64,000 nt of DNA from positions 23,928 through 87,927 of the forward strand of contig NZ_JABFCL010000010.1 in assembly GCF_017566145.1 (NCBI RefSeq), read 5' to 3'. This document shows, in pieces, positions 58,890-64,000 of this stretch. Positions within the stretch are counted from its first letter, which is position 1. Every line of letters begins with the position of its first letter. The notes under the pieces are model-generated. The model did no database searches and was not told where the DNA came from. It saw nothing but the letters and a program-made list of their open reading frames with translations. Both the position numbers and the translations under genes were made by a program. Origin of the DNA: Bittarella massiliensis (ex Durand et al. 2017) (GTDB lineage Bacteria > Bacillota > Clostridia > Oscillospirales > Ruminococcaceae).

Positions 58890-60653
58890 CTATCCCTCCG
58901 CCCCGGCAAACTGGCTGTTGTAGAGTTCGGCGTAAAAGCCGCCCTTTTCCAGCAGGTACTGGTGGTTTCCCTGCTCCACGATCTTGCCGTCGCGCATCAC
59001 CAGGATGCGGTCAGCCTCCTTGATGGTGGAGAGCCGGTGGGCCACGATGAAGCTGGTCTTCCCCCGCATCATCTCGTCAAAGGCCTTTTGGATGCGGATC
59101 TCGGTGCGGGTGTCGATGTTGGAGGTGGCCTCGTCCAGAATCAGCATCGGGGGCGAGGTCAGCATCACCCGGGCGATGCTGAGCAGCTGCTTTTGCCCCT
59201 GGGAGATGCTCCCCCCCTCCTCTGAGATCACGGTGTCATACCCCTGGGGCAGCCGCTTGATGAAGCTGTGGGCGTGGGCGGCCTTGGCCGCCGCGATCAC
59301 CTCTTCCTCGCTGGCGTCGGGGCGGGCGTAGGCGATATTTTCCCGCACCGTGCCGGTGAAGAGCCAGGTGTCCTGCAGCACCATCCCGTAGCAGGCCCGC
59401 AGGGAGCCCCGGGCATAGTCGCGGATGTCTTTGCCGTCCACCGAGATGGCGCCCTCGTCCACGTCGTAAAAGCGCATGAGCAGGTTGATGAGGGTGGTTT
59501 TGCCGCAGCCGGTGGGGCCGACGATGGCCACCCGCTGGCCCGGCTCCACCTGCAAGTTGAAGTCCTCGATCAGGGGCTTTTTCGCCTCGTAGGCAAAGGA
59601 GACCCCCTCCACCGCCACCTGTCCTTTGCAGGACGCGGGGCGGGCGGCCTCCAGCGCGTCGGGGGACTCGCTGGGCTCGTCGAGCACCGCAAAGACCCGC
59701 CGGGCCGAGGCCAGGGCCGACTGCAGCTCGGTCACCACCCCGGAAATCTCGTTGAAGGGCTTGGTGTACTGGTTGGCGTAGGCCAGAAAACTGCTGATCT
59801 GGCCCACGGTGATGGCCCCGTTGATGGCCGCCACCGCGCCGATGATCCCCACCCCGGCGTAGACCACCCCGTTGACAAACCGGGTGCAGGGGTTGGTGAG
59901 GGAGGAGTAAAACTGCGCCTTCACCCCGCAGTCGTAGAGGCGGCTGTTGATCTCGTCAAACCGCTCCTGCGAGGCGGCCTCCCGGCCAAAGGCCTTGACG
60001 ATCTTCTGGTTGCCCAGCATCTCCTCCACGTAGCCGCCCATCTCGCCCCGCACCGCCGACTGCTCCCGGAACATGTTGTGGGAGCGCTTGGCGATAAAGC
60101 TGGCCACAAAGAGGGAGAGGGGGGTGATGAGCACCACCACCAGGGCGATCTTCACATTGATGGAGAGCATGAACGCCAGGGTGCCGAGGATGGTGATGAC
60201 CCCGGTGAAGAGCTGGGAAAAGCCCTGGAGCATCCCGTCGGAGATCACATCGATGTCCGACACCACCCGGGTGATGAGATCGCCGTGGGAGTGGCCGTCG
60301 ATGTAGCGCAGAGGGACGGTGGAGAGCTTGGAAAAGGCCTGCACCCGGATATCCTTGACGGTGTGGTAGGTGATCTTGTTGGTGCAGTAGGTCATCAGCC
60401 ACTGGGTCAAGGCCCCCAGGGCGTAGACCCCGGCCAGCCAGCCGGCCATCCCCAAGATGCCGGTGAAATCCACCTGCCCGGGGCCGACGATCATGTCCAC
60501 CGTCCGCCCCACCAGCACCGGGCCGGTGAGGGTGCAGGTGACGGTGGCCACCGCGCAGAGAAGGGCCAGCGTCAGCAGCCACCAGTAGGGTTTTAGGTAT
60601 TTGAGAATCCGCCCCAGCACCGGGGTGCGGTCCTCCTGCCCGATCTTTGCCAT
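58890..60653 (-). CDS. ABC exporter subunit B (consensus catalytic, degenerate signature)
   Basis: 587 residues: six membrane helices (residues 1-320) then the ATPase domain. Walker A VGPTGCGKTTLINLL, Walker B MLILDEATSNIDTR (catalytic Glu present) and H-loop FIVAHRLSTI (His present) are consensus. The ABC signature is GSISQGQKQL rather than LSGGQ. The start overlaps the subunit A stop by one base. With subunit A it makes a heterodimer in which this subunit supplies the active Glu and His. Confidence 0.92.
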   Translation of the reverse strand: MAKIGQEDRTPVLGRILKYLKPYWWLLTLALLCAVATVTCTLTGPVLVGRTVDMIVGPGQVDFTGILGMAGWLAGVYALGALTQWLMTYCTNKITYHTVKDIRVQAFSKLSTVPLRYIDGHSHGDLITRVVSDIDVISDGMLQGFSQLFTGVITILGTLAFMLSINVKIALVVVLITPLSLFVASFIAKRSHNMFREQSAVRGEMGGYVEEMLGNQKIVKAFGREAASQERFDEINSRLYDCGVKAQFYSSLTNPCTRFVNGVVYAGVGIIGAVAAINGAITVGQISSFLAYANQYTKPFNEISGVVTELQSALASARRVFAVLDEPSESPDALEAARPASCKGQVAVEGVSFAYEAKKPLIEDFNLQVEPGQRVAIVGPTGCGKTTLINLLMRFYDVDEGAISVDGKDIRDYARGSLRACYGMVLQDTWLFTGTVRENIAYARPDASEEEVIAAAKAAHAHSFIKRLPQGYDTVISEEGGSISQGQKQLLSIARVMLTSPPMLILDEATSNIDTRTEIRIQKAFDEMMRGKTSFIVAHRLSTIKEADRILVMRDGKIVEQGNHQYLLEKGGFYAELYNSQFAGAEG

Positions 60654-62392
60654 CAGCGGCTCACCTCCTCTTCGCTGAGCTGGGAGAGACAGATCTCCCG
60701 GTAGACCGGGCAGCTCTCCAACAGCTGTTCATGGCTCCCCACCCCGGCCAGGCGGCCGTCGTCGAGCACCGCGATCACGTCGGCGTGGCGGATGGCGCTG
60801 GCCCGCTGGGAGACCACAAAGACGGTGCTCTCCCCCGCCTGGGCCGCCAGGGCGGCGCGCAGGGCCGCGTCGGTGCGGTAGTCCAGGGCCGAGGAGGAGT
60901 CGTCCAAAATCAAGATGTCCGGCCGCCCCACCAGGGCGCGGGCGATGGCCAGCCGCTGCCGCTGCCCGCCCGAGAGGTTTTTGCCCCCCTGCAAGATGGG
61001 GGTGTCATACCCCTGGGGCAGCTTTTCCACAAACTCGGCCGCCTGGGCGATGTCCAGCGCCCGGGCGATCTCCCCGTCGCTGGCGTCGGGCTTTCCCCAG
61101 CACAGGTTTTCCCGCACCGTGCCGGTGAAGAGGACCGACTTTTGGGGGACGATGCCGATCTTTTTGCGCAGGGCGGCGGTGTCGTATTCCCGCACGTCCA
61201 CCCCGTCGATGAGCACCCGCCCGGCGGTGGCGTCGTAGAAACGGGGGATCAGGTTGACCAGGGTGGACTTGCCCGCCCCGGTGCCGCCGATGATCCCCAC
61301 CGTCTGCCCCGGCTGTACCGCCAGATCGATCCCCTCCAGGGCGTTTTCGCCGGTGCTGTAAGCAAAGGACACCCCTTCAAAGGCCACCTTGGCAGCCCCC
61401 GAAAGGCCGCTCTCCGCCCCGCCGGGGAGGATGGAGGGCTCTGTCTCAAAAATCTCGTTGACCCGGCTGGCCGAGGCCGAGGCCTTGGTGAAGATGACCA
61501 CCAGGTTGGCCACCACCACCAGCGCCAGCAGGATTTGGGTCATGTAGTTGACCAGGGCGATGATCTGCCCCTGGGTCAGGGCGCCGCTGTCCACCCGGAA
61601 ACCGCCGAACCAGAGGATGGCGATGATGGCAAAGTTGACGATGATGGAGGTGAGGGGGTTTAAGAGGGCGGACACCTTCCCCACCCGCACCGAGGACTGG
61701 GCCAGGTCGTCGCTGGCGGCGTAGAAGCGCTGGTTTTCGTGTTCCTGTTTGGAGAAGGCCTTGATGACCCGGGCGCCCTCCAGGTTTTCACGGGTGATGA
61801 GGCCGATTCTGTCCAGCTTTTTCTGGATGGTGCGGTAAAAGGGGATGGTCCGCTTCATCACCTGGTAGAGGACCAGGGCCACCAAAGGCCCCGCCACCAG
61901 GAAGATGAGGGCCAGCTTCCAGTCCAGCCAGATGGCCATGACGGTGGAGCCGATCACCAGAAAGGGGGCCCTGATCACCAGGCGGATGAGCATGGCCACC
62001 GCCACCTGCAGCTGGTTGACGTCGCCGATGATGCGGTTGATGAGGGTCGAGGTGCCCAACTTGTCAATCTCGGCGTGGGACAGGGTGCCCACGTGGGCAA
62101 AGAGGTCGTGGCGCAGCCGGGTGCCCACCCCCTGGGAGGCCCGGGCGGCCGAGTACTGGCAGATGAGGGCGCAGCCCAGCCCCACCAGCCCCAGCAGCAC
62201 GATCACCCCGCCGGTCTTGAGCACGTAGGGCAGGTCGCCCCGGGCCACCCCGTCGTCGATGATCTTGGCCATCAGCAGCGGCACGATCAGCTCGAAGATG
62301 GCCTCGGTCAGCTTGAAGAGCGGGCCGATGATGACCTGTTTCCGAAATTCCTTTAGATAGCGAACCAATTTCAGCAAGATGTTTTCCCCCAC
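60653..62392 (-). CDS. ABC exporter subunit A (degenerate Walker B and H-loop)
   Basis: 579 residues; upstream gene of the pair. Walker A IGGTGAGKSTLVNLIP and signature NLSGGQRQRLAIARA are consensus, but Walker B is ILILDDSSSALD (Asp for the catalytic Glu) and the H-loop is VVSQRASAI (Gln for His). The pattern mirrors TM287/288 and BmrCD-type heterodimers, where one ATP site is inactive. Substrate unknown: multidrug or lipid. A LysR gene is divergent. Confidence 0.92.
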   Translation of the reverse strand: MGENILLKLVRYLKEFRKQVIIGPLFKLTEAIFELIVPLLMAKIIDDGVARGDLPYVLKTGGVIVLLGLVGLGCALICQYSAARASQGVGTRLRHDLFAHVGTLSHAEIDKLGTSTLINRIIGDVNQLQVAVAMLIRLVIRAPFLVIGSTVMAIWLDWKLALIFLVAGPLVALVLYQVMKRTIPFYRTIQKKLDRIGLITRENLEGARVIKAFSKQEHENQRFYAASDDLAQSSVRVGKVSALLNPLTSIIVNFAIIAILWFGGFRVDSGALTQGQIIALVNYMTQILLALVVVANLVVIFTKASASASRVNEIFETEPSILPGGAESGLSGAAKVAFEGVSFAYSTGENALEGIDLAVQPGQTVGIIGGTGAGKSTLVNLIPRFYDATAGRVLIDGVDVREYDTAALRKKIGIVPQKSVLFTGTVRENLCWGKPDASDGEIARALDIAQAAEFVEKLPQGYDTPILQGGKNLSGGQRQRLAIARALVGRPDILILDDSSSALDYRTDAALRAALAAQAGESTVFVVSQRASAIRHADVIAVLDDGRLAGVGSHEQLLESCPVYREICLSQLSEEEVSR

Positions 62393-62553
62393 TTTTTTCG
62401 GGTTTTGCCGGACCGTCTATTGCAAATTCCCGGCAAACTGTTACTATAATAACAAATGCACACCTATATGAAAAGGATTTTATTTGTATATTTTCCATTC
62501 AAATCCCGTATGGTTTCCCCCGCCTGGGCGCGGGGGGTGAGGAGGTTGTTTCG
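62393..62553. promoter_or_regulatory. Divergent promoter region of the ABC operon and LysR gene
   Basis: An inverted repeat TTGCCGG/CCGGCAA (62405-62411, 62430-62436) is a possible LysR-type binding site. A TATAAT at 62445-62450 could be the -10 of the rightward gene. Ribosome-site GGAGG precedes the LysR TTG at 62554. Confidence 0.5.
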
Positions 62554-63429
62554 TTGGAGCTAAAACAGCTGTCCGCCTTTGTCGCCGTGGCGGAGGAGGG
62601 CACCATTTCCGCCGCCGCCCGGCGGCTGCACATGACCCAGCCCCCCTTGAGCCACCAGCTCAAGCTGCTGGAGGAGGAGCTCTCCCTCACCCTCTTCGAG
62701 CGGGGGGCGCGCAAGGTGACCCTCACCCCCGCGGGCGAGCTGTTCTACCCCCGGGCCGCCAACATCCTAGAGATGGCGCAGGTGGCCCGCAAAGAGCTGT
62801 CCGACCTGGCGGTGGGCAAGCGGGGCACCCTGCGGCTGGGCACCGTCTCCTCCTCGGGCAGCGCCCTGCTCTCCAGCCGCATCCGCCAGTTTCACGATCT
62901 CTACCCCGACGTGGACTTCTCCCTCCACGAGGGCAACACCTACCAGCTGCTGGAACTGCTGCGCGCCGGCATCATCGAGGTGGCGGTGGCCCGCACCCCC
63001 TTTCAGAGCGAGGGGTTTCAGTGCAGCTACCTGTCCCCCGAGCCGATGGTGGCGGTGGCCGGCCCCGACCACCCCTGGCCGGGGGAGGGGGCGCTCCCCC
63101 TCTCCTATCTAAAGGGTCTGCCCCTCATCCTCTACCGCCGGTTTGAGGACCTGATCGCCCGCCAGTGCGCGGCGGCGGGCTTTGCCCCCACCGTCCTCTG
63201 CAAAAATGACGACGCCCGCACCACCCTCATGTGGGTGGGGGCGGGGTTGGGGGTCGCCCTGGTGCCCCGCTCGGCCCTCAAGATCATGCAGGGGCTGCGG
63301 GTGAGCAGCCGGGAGGTCGACGACCCGGCCCTCACCACCCAGATCGCCGCCGTCTGGGCCAAAAACCGCCCCCTCTCCCCCCCGGCACAGGGGTTTGTGG
63401 AGGTCTTTTCCCGGGAGCGGGAGGTGTAA
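62554..63429 (+). CDS. LysR-family transcriptional regulator
   Basis: 291 residues from a TTG (GAGGAGG upstream). LysR winged HTH: LSAFVAVAEEGTISAAARRL, then MTQPPLSHQLKLLEEEL and LFERGARKVTLTPAGE. Effector-binding domain from residue 90 (LRLGTVSSSGSALL; AVARTPFQSEG). Divergent from the ABC exporter, so it probably controls it or itself. Confidence 0.92.
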   Translation: MELKQLSAFVAVAEEGTISAAARRLHMTQPPLSHQLKLLEEELSLTLFERGARKVTLTPAGELFYPRAANILEMAQVARKELSDLAVGKRGTLRLGTVSSSGSALLSSRIRQFHDLYPDVDFSLHEGNTYQLLELLRAGIIEVAVARTPFQSEGFQCSYLSPEPMVAVAGPDHPWPGEGALPLSYLKGLPLILYRRFEDLIARQCAAAGFAPTVLCKNDDARTTLMWVGAGLGVALVPRSALKIMQGLRVSSREVDDPALTTQIAAVWAKNRPLSPPAQGFVEVFSREREV

Positions 63430-63435
63430 CACCGA

Positions 63436-63482
63436 AAGAGCGCCGCCGAACAGCCTGTGACAGCTGCCCGGCGGCGCTCTTA
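63436..63482. terminator. Convergent terminator
   Basis: AAGAGCGCCGCCG/CGGCGGCGCTCTT arms with a 20-base loop between converging genes. Confidence 0.85.
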
Positions 63483-63535
63483 TGTTTGTATGGAAGGCTT
63501 CCCCCCCTCACCCGCGCCGGATGGCGGGGCGATCG

Positions 63536-64000
63536 CTAAAGGGCTTCCCCCTCGCTCCCCTCTCCCTTTTCAGCCGAGAGGTTCCACAGGGCCATGAAGA
63601 TCACCCCGCCCCAGCAGAGGAGGGCGGGCGCGTCCAGCCCGCAGCGGGCGAGGAAGGCCAGGGAGACGGCGCAGCCGCCCATCAGGGCCAGAAGCGTCAC
63701 ATCCCAGAAGGTGAGGCCCCGTTTCTCCCGGCCCAGGAAGGTCTTGCGCCCCAGCCAGTAAAGCAGGGTGACAAGGGTCCCCAGCAGGGCCAACCAGTGG
63801 ATGGGGCAGTGCCCGTCCACCCCGTGGCCGCCGCGGCCGTCGTCCATCCCGGTGTAGGGGGCGGCGCCGCCCGGCGAGTCGCCGTCGGGGGCGAGGTCAG
63901 CAGCCGCGCCGGGGCTCAACTGGTACCGCAAAAAGAGGGAGGTGCGGTTGCCGGCCGAGTCCTCCAGGGTGTAGGCGATGAGGTACTCCCCGGGCCGGGT
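63536..64000 (-). CDS. C-terminal part of a surface protein with Ig-like repeat (truncated by window edge)
   Basis: 155 codons are visible and the frame is open to the window end, so the start lies beyond 64000. The first visible residues read GEYLIAYTLEDSAGNRTSLF, a pattern of HYR/Ig-like domains (TYTVTYTVTDSAGN). After a Gly/Asp linker come three hydrophobic segments (WLALLGTLVTLLYWL; TLLALMGGCAVSLAFLA; LCWGGVIFMALW). It may be a large extracellular protein anchored by these helices. Confidence 0.65.
   Translation of the reverse strand, partial: TRPGEYLIAYTLEDSAGNRTSLFLRYQLSPGAAADLAPDGDSPGGAAPYTGMDDGRGGHGVDGHCPIHWLALLGTLVTLLYWLGRKTFLGREKRGLTFWDVTLLALMGGCAVSLAFLARCGLDAPALLCWGGVIFMALWNLSAEKGEGSEGEAL

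Overview
The window is a piece of a high-GC Gram-positive chromosome carrying one complete-looking siphovirus-type prophage. The host is probably a spore-forming member of the Clostridia (Oscillospiraceae/Ruminococcaceae-like). This rests on an intact cotJABC spore-coat operon, AAGGAGG-type ribosome binding sites, TTG/GTG starts, strong stem-loop terminators, a CcpA-like box at pyruvate kinase and a Clostridia-type gene set. The genus cannot be fixed from sequence alone.

Left flank (1-7973): a c-di-GMP signalling protein cut by the window edge, a membrane lipase, a DUF3783-like/aminoglycoside-kinase-like pair, a nucleotide pyrophosphatase-type phosphodiesterase, and rlmD (23S rRNA uracil methyltransferase). 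A prophage is inserted in the last codons of rlmD.

Prophage (7974-39166, about 31.2 kb). It is bounded by a short TGCCT identity that sits in the same reading phase in rlmD (left) and in the large serine integrase gene (right). Integration therefore swapped the 3' ends of the two genes: RlmD now carries a phage-encoded 112-residue tail, and the integrase now ends in what must be the old RlmD C-terminus. From left to right: an early promoter with an operator palindrome and a long leader with a strong terminator; small early genes; a P4/D5-type helicase; a helically phased array of TGGYCA repeats (candidate origin); an ArpU/RinA-like regulator; a candidate oriT and a MobV-type relaxase; a 310-bp AT-rich repeat; tandem late promoters; terminase, portal, head, connector, tail (with a -1 frameshift in the tail assembly chaperone), tape measure, baseplate and collagen-like fibre genes; GH25/CW_7 endolysin and holin; the second 310-bp repeat; a reverse-strand lipoprotein (moron); an HTH regulator whose promoter carries the same operator as the early promoter; and the integrase. 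Codon use (CCG, AAG, GGC/GGA) differs plainly from the flanks (CCC, AAA, GGG), so the element looks recently acquired.

Right flank (39180-64000): small membrane export protein, TraX-like protein, orphan pilin, papain-like protease, MutY plus a NUDIX hydrolase, a small operon with a palindromic operator, HAD phosphatase, phosphopentomutase (deoB) flanked by two YczE/YitT-type membrane proteins, pyruvate kinase, a PiT phosphate transporter with its DUF47 partner, YbaK deacylase, a tyrosine phosphatase, cotJABC, a TetR/antiporter deletion scar, an AraC/GyrI-like regulator, a heterodimeric ABC exporter, a divergent LysR regulator, and the end of a surface protein cut by the window edge.

The most unusual feature is the combination in one prophage of (i) a recombinase whose C-terminus is exchanged with a host housekeeping enzyme on every integration, (ii) replication and mobilisation functions typical of plasmids, and (iii) 310-bp direct repeats exactly flanking the virion/lysis block. 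Recombination between the repeats would leave an approximately 11-kb mobilisable element.
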